64,000 nucleotides of DNA from Eunapius fragilis (lineage: Eukaryota; Porifera; Demospongiae; Spongillida; Spongillidae), in NCBI GenBank assembly GCA_963681505.1, contig OY811972.1, positions 14,989,665 to 15,053,664 on the forward strand, given 5' to 3'. How positions within the stretch are numbered: the stretch's first letter is position 1; each line of letters begins with the position of its first letter. The notes below the pieces were generated by a model, which had not been told where the DNA came from, did no database searches, and worked only from the letters and a program-made list of their open reading frames with translations. A program made the position numbers and the translations under genes. Of this stretch, positions 54,655-64,000 are shown piece after piece.

Positions 54655-57573
54655 CTGCACCAAATGGATTACAATAAGTTTGCATCAACTTCTGTTTTGA
54701 TAAGATGCACTTAGCCATGCATCTCAACAAAGGACACATATCCCCACACATAGTCCTTCAAATGAGCCAATTTCACTATGGTGTGAGGAGAGCAAAATTT
54801 TATTGTGATGTCATCATTGGAATACATTGGTGGAGCTGAAAATCCATGGCAGAGACATGAATGCACATTTCCAGGGAGTGTTATTTGTATGTTTTGTATG
54901 CGGATGTACACCAGGAATCATAGATGCTCTGAGATTTTTTAAATACTTAAGGAGGGCTGAGAGCTAATCTTTTGGAGTTTGATGTTCAGTAACAGCCGTG
55001 ATGTCATGAATGTTATAATTGAACATTACCTAGTAGATGGTTATTATAAAATAACCTATGGGATTGCTACCATGAGAAAAGGGACCTACCTAGTGGGTTT
55101 TATTTCAAGCCAATTTCTAAGAGCTAAATTTATCTCAATGCTAATTAGGTCAATTCGAGATGCAATGATCTCCCATAATTCCATGTGGCTCTTCTGTTCA
55201 ATTCTCTGTGAACATCACTACACATGTAGGAGTGAATTCATTCCTCCATCACCCCATTCCTCCACTACCCCCTACCTCCATCACCCCATACCTCCATCAT
55301 CCCATTCCTACTACCCCATCACCCCATCCTCCATTACCCCATACCTCCATCATCCCATCCCTACTACCCCATACCTCCATTACCCCATCCCTCCACCACC
55401 CCATACCTCCATAACCTCATCACACACACACACCTCTTTACTGTGCCCTCACTACAGCAGGTCTTGCCACAGCACACATACACACAGAATATCACCATGA
55501 CAACCACCAGGATGGCTATGATGGGGAGGGTGACCCCCAGGGAGGGGCCAAGGTACAATGCCCTCAGGTCCAAGGGGGACTGTGTGGTGATGAGGGGAGC
55601 AGTGCTGGGTGTGAGGGTGATGTCTGTGATGGTGGAGGGGGTAGCTACGACACCTAAACATAGAGAGACAGGAGAATGGGGAGGAGGGACATTAGTTAGA
55701 TAAACAGGGGGTGGGTCTAGCGCTCACTTGATCCATTGCAACCAACTACCATTCCTGTAGCGATGTCCTGAATAAGACTTGAGGGGGAAGAGGGAGGGGG
55801 AGGAAGGGATTATATGTCATCAAGTGATCTCTCCTGGGACATAGCTACATAGCATACCATCTATTTCTTGGGGTCTAATACTACAGTACTCATGCAAGAT
55901 CCCTTTGGATGTATTACATGGTGTGATTTAGAGAGAACTGTATCCTACTATCACACACACACACACACACACACATGCAGTCCTTACATGGTGATATTGA
56001 GGTCTGAGGTATACTTCACACACAGACTGGTAACATTGTTCCACACACAGTAGGGATCTCTGGAGGCCACACAGCCACTGAAGAAACGGATCATTTAAGT
56101 ACGTGTGCGTGTGTGGTGTTTGTGTGTACATGCGCTATACAAAAACAAAGCTCTGCAAACATACTGCATGATACACCACACATAACAAGAAGTGATGAGT
56201 ACACACACCACACATACATACTCACACGGTGTAGCTGACCATACCTGCAGTCTAGATATTGACCACACCTCTCCAGTGGCAGTCTGTAGATGCCATTGTC
56301 AGTGTTCACATAGAGGTACTTCACTCCACTCTGAGAGGTGAACATACAGTGTAGGGGAATGTAGTGGTAATTGACCAAGGGGTGTGGTCAGAACTTACTT
56401 GATTTCTTATCTCCATCTGACGCACACTCAATGAGTCATCACCAAGCTGGGGGCAGGGGGGGAGGAGAGGGATGGTTGAGGTGGTGGTGGGGAGTCACAA
56501 ACGTCAGCATCTTGATCAAATGAATGCTCACCACTACTATCACCAACACAGCCACAGGCATATAATGCTGGACAGATGATAATATGTAGTGGGTCCAAAC
56601 CCCCCCCCCACCTACCCCAAAAAAAAATAATTAAATCGTAGTCATAGCTAACAGGTTTGAACATGTTAAAGAGTGACAACATTTAGACTATGTAAGTAGA
56701 CGAAACAAATACCGAGAGTAGCTGGATAATCTTGATTAACTACCGTATCTGCCACACTCATAGTTCCCTCTCAACCGCCCCCCCCCCCCCCCCACCCCAA
56801 AATAAAAACACCTTTCACCACCATCTAGCTCTACCCACACTCCCAATGGAAAGACACCACACCCCCAATGGAAAGACACCACACCCCCAATGGAAAGATA
56901 CCACACCCCCAATAGAAAGACCACACCCCAATGGAAAGACACCACACCCCCAATAGAAAGACCACACCCCAATGGAAAGACACCACACCCCCAATGGAAA
57001 GATACCACACCCCCAATAGAAAGACCACACCCCAATGGAAAGACACCACACCCCCAACGGAAAGACATCACACCCCCAATGGAAAGACACCACACCCCCA
57101 ATGGAAAGACACCACACCCCCAATGGAAAGACACCACACCTCCAATGGAAAGACACCACACCCCCAATGGAAAGACACCACACCCCCAATGGAAAGACAC
57201 CACACCCCCAATGGAAAGACACCACACCCCCAATGGAAAGACACCACACCTCCAATGGAAAGACACCACACCCCCAATGGAAAGACACCACACCCCCAAT
57301 GGAAAGACACCACACCCCCAATGGAAAGACACCACACCCCCAATGGAAAGACACCACACCCCCAATGGAAAGACACCACACCCCCAATGGAAAGACAAAG
57401 CAAATCATTACCAATTCATTTCACATGAGACGGTGATGACTAACCTTGATGTTTTCAGCAATCACAGCTATAGGGGTGGGAGTCCCATTAGAAGCCATAG
57501 CCAACTTGAGCACTGACCCAACGTCTGTTGGTGAGTGATGAGTACTCACTAGTGAACACATGTAGGCGTACAT

Positions 57574-57637
<64 letters not shown>

Positions 57638-57958
57638 ACGCACAAACGTACTTGTTCCAAGGAAGAGGACATCTTGTATTGTACATGATGATCTATTTAG
57701 CACACAGGTCTGGTCTACAGCCATCTTTGTTACCCTGTTAAGAGGAAAGGGATGGTGACATGAGATGTAATCACCACAGGTGGTAAGGCCTTACACCACA
57801 CCACTCAGCACAGCCAGGGGGTCAGAGGTGTATTGGAGTATTGATTGTACCAAGTTGATCCTCTGGGAGTCCTGATCTGACCTGCCATTATAAGAACACT
57901 AGAGAAAAAGGATTAGTAATGGCGACAGGTCACACACATACACAGCACAAACACACAG

Positions 57959-57997
<39 letters not shown>

Positions 57998-60900
57998 TAC
58001 CTCCACATAGGCATTTGCTATATTTTTACCGCTGAGGGGATCAAAGACCAGTGACCTGAAGATGTCAAACACTCCTTTGTTGTTGTTGCCATTGGGGACA
58101 AGGGCATCACTGTCATTTGCCCGGTAGACACAGATAGAGGTCTGGGGACTGTACCTGATGACAAAGGAGTAACACACCATGTACAAAAAGTGAACACGAC
58201 TGTTAGCTCCACCCCTTCCTCCTCCCACCCCTCACCACCCACAGGTACAAGGGTTTGGTGTGTGTGTGTGTGTGGTTGACGTGTAATAATGGGCAGAAGG
58301 ACCCCCCCCCCCCCCCCGCCCCCACCCTCCCCAAGTGTACTTGGCATACTTATTCATATAAGTAAATTACTATTGCTCACATCAGTATTGAAATTTAGCT
58401 ATGATTTAAATGGAATGTTTGACCCCCTTGCTAGTTGTGCATGTGTACAACTATGATGAAGCAGATTTTAAATATGATTTACCAGCAGCTGAGCCTAGTA
58501 AGTCTAGCAAGTCCAGTATGCCTAGTAAGCAGGGTGAAGTACATATAGATGAGGTGAACATCCCGTGCACAAAGATGAAGCTGATTACGGTGCTGTTTTG
58601 GAGGTGGGTCAGGTGACCTCAAAGGTGACCTCAGTGTTTTCACCCACCTCCCACCACCCTAAACTCTACGCTTATGCTGTGTTACTTACATGTAATCCTT
58701 ATAATCACATAGTGTACATGTATGTAGGTACTCATAACTATGGCAATGTGAGGGAATAGAGGAAGAGGATGGGGAGGAGGTGGCATGGGATGGGGAGGAG
58801 GTGGCATGGGAATAGTGAGGGTAGTGACATAAGTAAGGGAGGAAGAGGGAAGTGGTATGGGGAGGAGGTGGCATGGGATGGGGAGGAGGTGGCATGAGAT
58901 AGTGACATGATAAGGGAGGAAGAGGGAAGTGGTATGGGGAAAGGGGGAGGATGATGGAATGGTGGTGAGGGAACTCACCCCGTGTAGTCAGTGAAGGTTC
59001 CATACATAAGCTCCACCCACTCTCCTCCAGCAAAGTACCGCCCAGGTCGACTGAAGACCACACCCTCTGTGGGGTGAAGGGATGACGTAATGATGCAGAC
59101 AGCCTTAGACCATCATGGGAAGGTGCTTTCATGTGCATGTTAGCATTCACCACTTACGTAGGAGGTTAGGTCTGAGAGGACCAGAGGAACGTTGACATGT
59201 TATGTTGGCCTTGAGGAGGGTGGTGGGAAAGGGAAGACCATTTGGTCTACTGACTGATCCTGGGTCATTCTGGGGAGGGGGGGGAGGGAGGGAAAGGATG
59301 TAAATAGGTCTGGGGAAGAGGAAATAATTGCACTCACCTGACATAGCCGTACTAATTTGTTGATCACCACCTGAGGTACAGGTATGATATCAGGATGAGC
59401 AAAACATCTCAATACAACTTCACATACATTACTACTTTGGGAATGGTCTGGGGACCAGTATGCATAGCAACATTGTGCAAGTGAGAACATCTTCATGGTC
59501 GTAGTTATTAAGTGCAGTTACAAAGGGTTTTGTGGTTCCCATTAGTTCTGCTCCCAACATAACTAGTTCACTTGCGCATAAGGGAGAGATGGGACTGAGC
59601 TATATGGTTGGATACAACTGTTTCAAATTTAAATGGAAACTACTTCTTCAAACAAATAATTTTACAACTTTACTTGGGTGTCTTGATGCCATGGCAATAG
59701 CACTACTAACTTTAATAACTTACATACTTGCAAAAAAATGAACACAATTTTAAACTATCAGACCATCACTAGTCATAAGACGTACACATAGGCATAGGAA
59801 TGCCCCTGATAGGGGGGAGCCCGAAATCATATAATTCATTGAATTTCTCCTAATATGGTATCACCTATTACCATGTACGGTGAAAACCAATGAATAATAT
59901 GACTTCAGGCGCCCCCCCCCCCCTCCCCCTATTAGGGGTGTTCCTACACTTATGATACACATGTACGTGACATTCAGTATAAACTTACAAATGTCACAAT
60001 GTAGTGCCAAAGGAATTATGCAAACACCTACACAAGGATGCTTATAGGATTTGATCCCAACTATGAACTCATTAAAAATACGCGACCCGTCTCTAACAAG
60101 ACTCCCGACGATCGGATTGTTAAGCTTGTTATAGCAATTGAACTAGAAGTCAAAAATGAGCAGTTTTGTCTTTGTTTTATGTCACAGAACCGCGTGGTTG
60201 TAGAGAACAAAAGGGTACTGCCCGTCCTCGTACCCAGTCCTGGAACATGGTCTCCTCCTTCTTCTTGGCAACGCATAACTCGGGATAGGAACACTTTTAA
60301 ACAATGAAAATTTCACCAATAGCTTCAGAATAGGCTGGAAGAGCCGCTTTCATATAAAATAGTCAGTGCTCCCTCCTAAACCCCAGTACCATGCACTTGA
60401 CCACATACTTTGTGCAGCGTCCACTGTGCACGCAGCCAGTACCACACAACAACACCAAATAGATTACAACACCAACAGACAAGAGAAACATAATCAACAC
60501 ACAACACCTAAACACACAGCTGAGCAGGGGGCAAAGTTAAAACCTATATTTGGAAGAAGTGAGCCCACACTTCCCCAGGAAAAAACCCCGTGGCAAACCC
60601 TCTAACAGGGGAAATCCACATGATGGGGAAAAATAACCTCTACCAATAGCACCACTCAGCAAACACAAACACAGAATGTCCAATATGATGACTTCAGTAG
60701 ACGTCGGGCCATCACCATCATCTGCAATCTGCCTTAAGGAAAAATGCCTCCTTCCATCATGACACCATAAATAAACATAAAATAAAAGTTACTGGCTCTG
60801 CACGAACGCTTAGACTGAAGAAGAGTCTACCTACTCACGCTTAAATACCACCACGTGGATGAGTCACGTGCATTACCCATATACCGGATTCTGGAGGGAG

Positions 60901-63768
60901 CATAGTTTCCATCTAATTCGCTGCACTCAACCGATGGAAACATATATCTCCCTCCTAAACCCCTGTGCCATGCACTTGACCACATAATTTGTGCAGCGTC
61001 CACTGTGCACGCAGCCAGTATCACACAACAACACCAAATAGAAGAACAAAGAACGGGCATAATAGGATTAAATTTTGCAACATCAAATACCAAGACTCTT
61101 GGAAACAAGAGAGCCTCCTCTCTACTGAGTCCTTAACATAGCCATCTTTGGCTGACTCTGATCTCCAGCGACCATGTCTCTTAAATAATCTATCCGGCAC
61201 ACCTGCATTAGCTGCGGCTGTTGCTCCACCTGCTCGCAGACTATACAAGCCAAACTGCTTGGGGTCCATGCCCAACCTTTGAATCCTGTCTGACAGCAAT
61301 TCCCGTAATCTAGAGTAACTAAGTCCACCACTCTCCCTCAATCGTTCACCTGTTTTCGTATGCACTATTGCCCTGAACAACTTCTCAGGCGAGGCAGGTA
61401 CCAGCCCTGCCATGGTATAGTATCTTTCCATCATGCCTGCAGGACAAGTTGAGGTACCTGTACGTGCTATAACCAATGAAGCACCCTCTCTAAACTGGTC
61501 CGTTTTGCTTGATACTATCTTCACCACCATGCCCTGTTCATTAAACACTATGTCAGTTCGTCACAACGCAAAAAACCTGCAAATGCAACTAGGCACACAG
61601 CCAAAAACCTAACATCTGTTAGTGAGGGGGAAGGCCCTACTGCCTCAACCATAGCTTTCAGCATTTCAACAGTTATGGGTTCTTTACTTTTCTTAGGCTT
61701 GGCTAATTTACGCTGCAGACCCTCTAGTGTGGTGTGAACTAAGGGGGAAGCATTTGGTGGCTGGAGACCCGACGCTCTGTGTAGCCATGATACCGCATGC
61801 ACTATCTCTTCGACAGCTGCCTTAGATTGGGTGGACTCACTGAGATGTACCATGTACAAGGCCAGATGACCCTCCTGTACTGGGAAACTAGGCACCTCTT
61901 GGTGTGCTGCAGCCCATGTCTTCCATCTTTGAAATGCACCCAGGTAATTCTTTGTTGTGCTATCTGCTCTGCTATCGAGCACAACTGCGGGTAGCTCTGC
62001 AGCAAGGCGACGCAAGTCCGGGTCCTGTGAGTCCCTCAGTAGCGGCAGCACCCCTACTGAGAGGATGTCTTCCTTAACTGCTTCCTTCGCCTTGGCGAGC
62101 GCGCTGACGCTCCTGGTGCCCTCTTCTCCCGCTTCCACCCTGCCGAGGTGTGCCTGCACCTGCACCAGCTTGTCTCCTACGTCGCTATTGAAGGCGTGCT
62201 GGTTCTCGTTTCCCTTCCTTTTAAAAGTATAGGGATCACGCCTGCTGCTTCTGGCCACCTGTAGAGCCGCTTCCTCCTGAGATGCCTTAACGTCGTCGCG
62301 CAGTCGCCGCATTTCCTCCAGTATTTGCTCCATCCCGCTACGATAAAAGTTACTACCTCTGCACGAACGCTTAGACTGAAGAAGAGTCTACCTACTCACA
62401 CTTAAATACCACCACGTGGATGAGTCACGTGCATTACCCATATACCGGAGGGAGCATAGTTTCCATCTAATTCGCTGCACTCAACCGATGGAAACATATA
62501 TTTATATTTTGGTAAACAATCGTCTATGTAAGACACATAATTAGATAACTTGTAAGACGTAATTTTAGATATCTACAAATAAATGTTGTTTCCTTGCTTT
62601 TTACACCACCAACTTTCTCGTATAGAATGTTTTTAGTTACTTGTGTAACATTGACTATAATGGATTCCGCATTTTTTATAACAGCAGCTTACACTCGCTA
62701 ATGCACGTCATTTCCTGTGTGCTTGTACTTCATTCAGAAACATACATGCATGCACTGCTTTAAAAAAACTCACCAATGTGGCAGGGTCTTGTTCCCTCAC
62801 AAAGACAAATAAATACTTGTGTTCATCTGGAGTTGGGGTGCCTGAGAACCCCTGTGGGAGTGGCCCCCTCATGGGGTAGTCTGCCTTGTACACATCTACT
62901 ATCACCAGATAAGCTGAAACAGAAAGTAGTATGCCATTATATGGAGTGTGTGGTGAGTGGTCTTACGGCTGAACCATGTGGTAAGATTGAAGGCATTATT
63001 TGTAGGGGTAAAACCAAACTTGAGAGAGTTGTTCAGTGAAGCAGGATCATTGGGGTTAAATGTATGAAACGTAAGGCTGTTACCAGAGGCAACAAAGAAG
63101 TTAGTGTTCCTGGATGTATTCACTGAGAGGGTGGAAGGGGGAGGAGGATGTGGAGGGGACAGAGAGTACAAGGGTTAAATACAGGCCAAGTGTGGTTTCT
63201 CTCTGCTTACAGTTGAAGAATATGCCTACTGACGGAATGTTTGGATCTGATGTAACCAGTGTGGAAGATGATGGAACAGGGTCTGTTGCCATGGTGAGGG
63301 TTCCATCTAATGTCTAATGAAAAATAGGGTGATGAGATGGGGAGGGTGATGGATCAGGAAAGAGGTGTGATGGGATGGGGAGGAGGGTGATGGGGTGGGG
63401 AGGAGGGAAGGATATAATCCTGAGGATGAAGATGGTGATATCATTATCAAACCTGCAACTTACGTTGGTGCAAAGGGCATTGATTGGAATCAGCCTCACA
63501 TGCTCCTTCTCCTCTCCCACCTTGACCCCACTAGTAAATGTCAGCCATTACTTTAATCAGCTAGTCCCTTACATTTTAAACAGCTAGTTAATAAATGTCC
63601 CTTGAACTAACTAGCTAATTATTAAACATCCTTGCATTAATCAGTTAGTTATTAAATGTGCCTTACATTAACCAGTGAGCACTGAGGTCCACCACTTCCA
63701 CACACCACCACTGTGGTAGGGCTATCTGGGGGAGATGAGTACAGACGTACCAGGTTGGTGGAACACAC
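54321..63768 (-). CDS. Semaphorin-like transmembrane receptor with YxxL-rich tail (complete copy, unit 4)
   Basis: Eighteen exons with matching phases: 63667-63768, 63464-63520, 63211-63313, 62967-63122, 62774-62913, 59338-59370, 59158-59269, 58979-59066, 58001-58154, 57795-57898, 57652-57734, 57445-57524, 56399-56446, 56245-56330, 55988-56077, 55728-55777, 55434-55653, 54321-54654. They give about 680 aa without the signal peptide, whose exon is upstream (perhaps a small exon near 63820-63870, otherwise outside the window). Sema landmarks: 'TTVVVCGSGGPQC', 'LVRLCQNDPGS', 'TLLKANITCQ', 'SICVYR', 'VTKMAVD...DVLFLGT', 'LYVNTDNGIYRLPL'; then PSI, one helix, tail. There is no Ig domain and no plexin GAP domain. 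It would be a cell-surface protein. Intron 5 carries a tyrosine-recombinase element. Plexin-like ancestry is possible; semaphorin fits better. Confidence 0.85.
55434..55653 (-). CDS. Juxtamembrane and transmembrane exon
   Basis: Encodes a Thr/Ser/Pro stalk (TPSTITDITLTPSTAPLITT) likely to be O-glycosylated, then 'LGVTLPIIAILVVVMVIFCV' continuing to YVCC, a single membrane helix followed by cysteines and basic residues (GKTCC...VKR). The donor is AG|gtgtgtg, leading straight into a GT run. The unit 3 version of the helix is diverged (AILAVVVVIFYMYVC). Confidence 0.85.
55988..56077 (-). CDS. PSI-domain exon
   Basis: After ttcttcag: GCVASRDPYCVWNN, then TSQCVKYTSDL, donor AT|gtaagg. This is the cysteine-rich PSI motif found after sema domains. 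The next exon (55728-55777) reads LIQDIATGMVVGCNG, matching the LIQD....G...C end of semaphorin PSI domains. It stabilises the stalk between propeller and membrane. Confidence 0.85.
56830..57405. repeat. 23-bp minisatellite (caatggaaagacaccacaccccc), ~25 units
   Basis: Head-to-tail units with a few 19-21 base variants (caatagaaagaccacacccc), inside the receptor intron between the 57445 and 56399 exons. Paralogous introns hold only two or three units (7745-7805) and three or four (27187-27250). All six-frame translations are long because the unit lacks stops, but they are not genes. Confidence 0.92.
57445..59370 (-). CDS. Sema domain, central exons 6-12
   Basis: Exon 6 (33 bases) VVINKLVRLCQ joins exon 7 NDPGSVSRPNG...TLLKANITCQ, the sema R.ARVCKND.G...FLKA.L.C block. 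Exon 8 'GRYFAGGEWVELMYGTFTD' and exon 9 '[20 protein letters not shown]' match VY..FT...SAVC.Y. Exon 10 starts after tttttctctag (CSYNGRSDQDSQ...). Exon 11 'VTKMAVDQTCVLN' and 'IQDVLFLGT' with exon 12 'VGSVLKLAMASNG' match F..I.VD....YDVLFLGT..G.VLK. The 24 bases 'IFRSLVFD' of exon 9 are missing in unit 1. Confidence 0.85.
57570..57640. repeat. (CA)n microsatellite next to a splice donor
   Basis: Runs up to the donor of the 57652-57734 exon; on the transcript it is a (UG)n tract beginning about 13 bases after the splice site. The same arrangement is seen after exons ending at 58001 and 55434. Confidence 0.9.
58745..58960. repeat. Tandem 'ggcatgggatggggaggagg' repeat
   Basis: Irregular G/A-rich units in a receptor intron. 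No gene. Confidence 0.7.
59371..60368. other. Receptor intron with a small MITE
   Basis: No exon is seen. 59788-59952 has imperfect inverted ends ('cataggaatgcccctgatag' and, inverted, 'cataagtgtaggaacacccc') around a C run, so it is a probable MITE of about 165 bases. Confidence 0.5.
60369..60462 (-). repeat. Split repeat B, outer copy
   Basis: 94 bases starting ctccctcctaaacccc. Pairs with 60948-61041, which starts identically and directly follows repeat A2. Confidence 0.85.
60782..61041 (-). repeat. Split repeats A2 and B1 (internal junction)
   Basis: 60782-60947 repeats 62343-62501 and contains 'ccacgtggatgagtcacgtg'; 60948-61041 repeats 60369-60462. Their direct contact mimics a circle junction. 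Confidence 0.85.
61050..62333 (-). CDS. Tyrosine recombinase (integrase-like)
   Basis: The N-terminal part (61548-62333, 261 aa) begins MEQILEEMRRLRDDV with a coiled-coil-like start. It then has a SAM-like core-binding domain ('STTKNYLGAFQRWKTWAA') and the first catalytic region ('AFAGFLRCDELT', arginine box). The second part (61050-61548) lies in an adjoining frame and carries 'YSLRAGGATAAANAG' (H/K..R-type box), 'LFKRHGRWRS' and the tyrosine of 'AKDGYVKDSV'. Together these are the R, R-x-x-[HG], H/W and Y positions of tyrosine recombinases. No gag or reverse transcriptase is present. It would act in trans or cis on the split repeats. Confidence 0.78.
62343..62501 (-). repeat. Split repeat A, outer copy
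   Basis: Starts ataaaagttact and ends gaaacatatat. It lies about ten bases from the recombinase start codon, so it probably holds the promoter. Confidence 0.85.
62774..63768 (-). CDS. Sema domain, N-terminal exons 1-5
   Basis: Exon 1 (63667-63768) 'VCSTNLVRLYSSPPDSP' and 'VVVCGSGGPQCSLVN' matches the sema L..CG.....C strand. Exon 2 (63464-63520) 'EEKEHVRLIPINALCTN'. Exon 3 (63211-63313) 'TLDGTLTMATDPVP' and 'VGIFFN'. Exon 4 (62967-63122) 'NTNFFVASGNSL' and 'AFNLTTWFS', like the FVAS/W...P strand pair. Exon 5 (62774-62913) 'YLVIVDVYKADYP' and 'HKYLFVFVREQDPATL', matching sema D.....YFFF.E. Only this unit has these exons, and all five frames are open. Confidence 0.8.
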
Positions 63769-64000
63769 CTGGGGGGGGGGGGGGGGGGGGGGGGGGGAGG
63801 AAGAGGGGGAGAGGAGGGAGAGGGGTACAAACATTCTTGAACACTCAGGAGATGGAGCACATATCCCCATGTGTGATAACTGCATAAACTACATGTACAT
63901 TCACAGCATACTTCTTGTAGCCTCATCCCCAGGCTGCTTATCCCATATTAAAGTTGGGAAGGGCATGTTGGGGTGGGGGGAGGAGAAAGGAGAAAAACAA
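63769..64000. other. Upstream receptor intron and possible short exon
   Basis: On the minus strand 63825-63870 could encode 'GICAPSPECSRMF' before exon 1, resembling the first cysteine pair of sema domains, but its donor is weak (gtaccc). A long G run at 63771-63797 forms the polypyrimidine tract of exon 1. The signal-peptide exon was not found. Confidence 0.35.

Larger units (their letters stand above)
60369..62501 (-). mobile_element. Tyrosine-recombinase element with split direct repeats
   Basis: Repeat A occurs at 62343-62501 and 60782-60947; repeat B (94 bases) at 60948-61041 and 60369-60462. Read on the minus strand the order is A1 - recombinase - B1 - A2 - spacer - B2, with B1 and A2 directly abutting. 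That internal junction equals the element's two ends joined, as expected for a circular intermediate. This layout is known from Ngaro/PAT/DIRS-type elements, which also carry reverse transcriptase. Here only recombinase frames fit between A1 and B1. The element appears broken about once in its coding part. It lies in intron 5 of the receptor. Confidence 0.75.

Noticed and set aside
56736-57516. Long open frames of 110-220 residues on both strands (repeated MERHHTPNGKTPHPQWKD and SFHWGCGVFPLGVWCL patterns).
   Set aside because: They are translations of a 23-bp minisatellite that lacks stop codons; no splice or start signals and no conservation in the paralogous introns.
60782-62501. LTR retrotransposon reading of the ~165-bp direct repeats around the recombinase.
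   Set aside because: The repeats are split (A and B in separate order), there is no RT, primer-binding site or TG...CA ends, and the enzyme is a tyrosine recombinase.
54321-63768. Assignment of the receptor as a plexin.
   Set aside because: PSI and sema exons alone could fit, but there are no IPT domains and no cytoplasmic GAP domain, and several blade motifs (VTKMAVD..DVLFLGT, TLLKANITC) fit semaphorins better.

Overview
The window is animal nuclear DNA. It has many short spliced exons with GT/AG borders, (CA)n microsatellites, tRNA-derived and LINE debris, Penelope-like, hAT, LTR and tyrosine-recombinase elements. It also carries animal-specific families: a semaphorin-type sema-PSI receptor and AID/APOBEC-like deaminases. 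I infer a marine invertebrate, most easily a sponge or cnidarian. The sequence alone does not fix the phylum.

The organising feature is a convergent gene pair repeated four times. In each unit an AID/APOBEC-like deaminase exon lies on the + strand and a semaphorin-like transmembrane receptor lies tail-to-tail beside it on the - strand. Unit 1 is about 2.7-9.4 kb, unit 2 about 24.7-29.3 kb, unit 3 about 48.0-51.4 kb and unit 4 about 53.3-63.8 kb. Deaminase subfamilies alternate A, B, A, B; a fifth, orphan A fragment sits at 11.6 kb. Only unit 4 has a full receptor: 18 exons with phase-matched splice sites, giving sema domain, PSI domain, one membrane segment and a cytoplasmic tail with four YxxL motifs, three of them at ITAM-like spacing. 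Units 1-3 are truncated or rearranged receptor copies.

Between units lie mobile DNA and fragments. 11.4-14 kb holds repeats and a hAT remnant. 15-20 kb holds candidate exons of a Lys/Glu-rich protein. 20.6-21.7 kb holds an old Ty3/gypsy remnant. 31.3-31.6 kb holds an orphan RecQ-type helicase exon. 32.0-36.6 kb holds a whole-looking young Ty3/gypsy element. 37-39 kb holds a decayed transposase-like gene, 39.3-41.7 kb a nested THAP/YqaJ-associated TIR element, and 42.8-44.9 kb a Penelope-like element. 45.9-46.7 kb holds an unknown 249-aa frame, and 46.9-47.8 kb LINE debris. A tyrosine-recombinase element with split direct repeats (60.4-62.5 kb) sits in an intron of the complete receptor.

The signal most worth following is co-duplication of a DNA/RNA-editing-type deaminase with a receptor that has ITAM-like tyrosines, beside several partial receptor cassettes. 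A functional link between the two is inference only.
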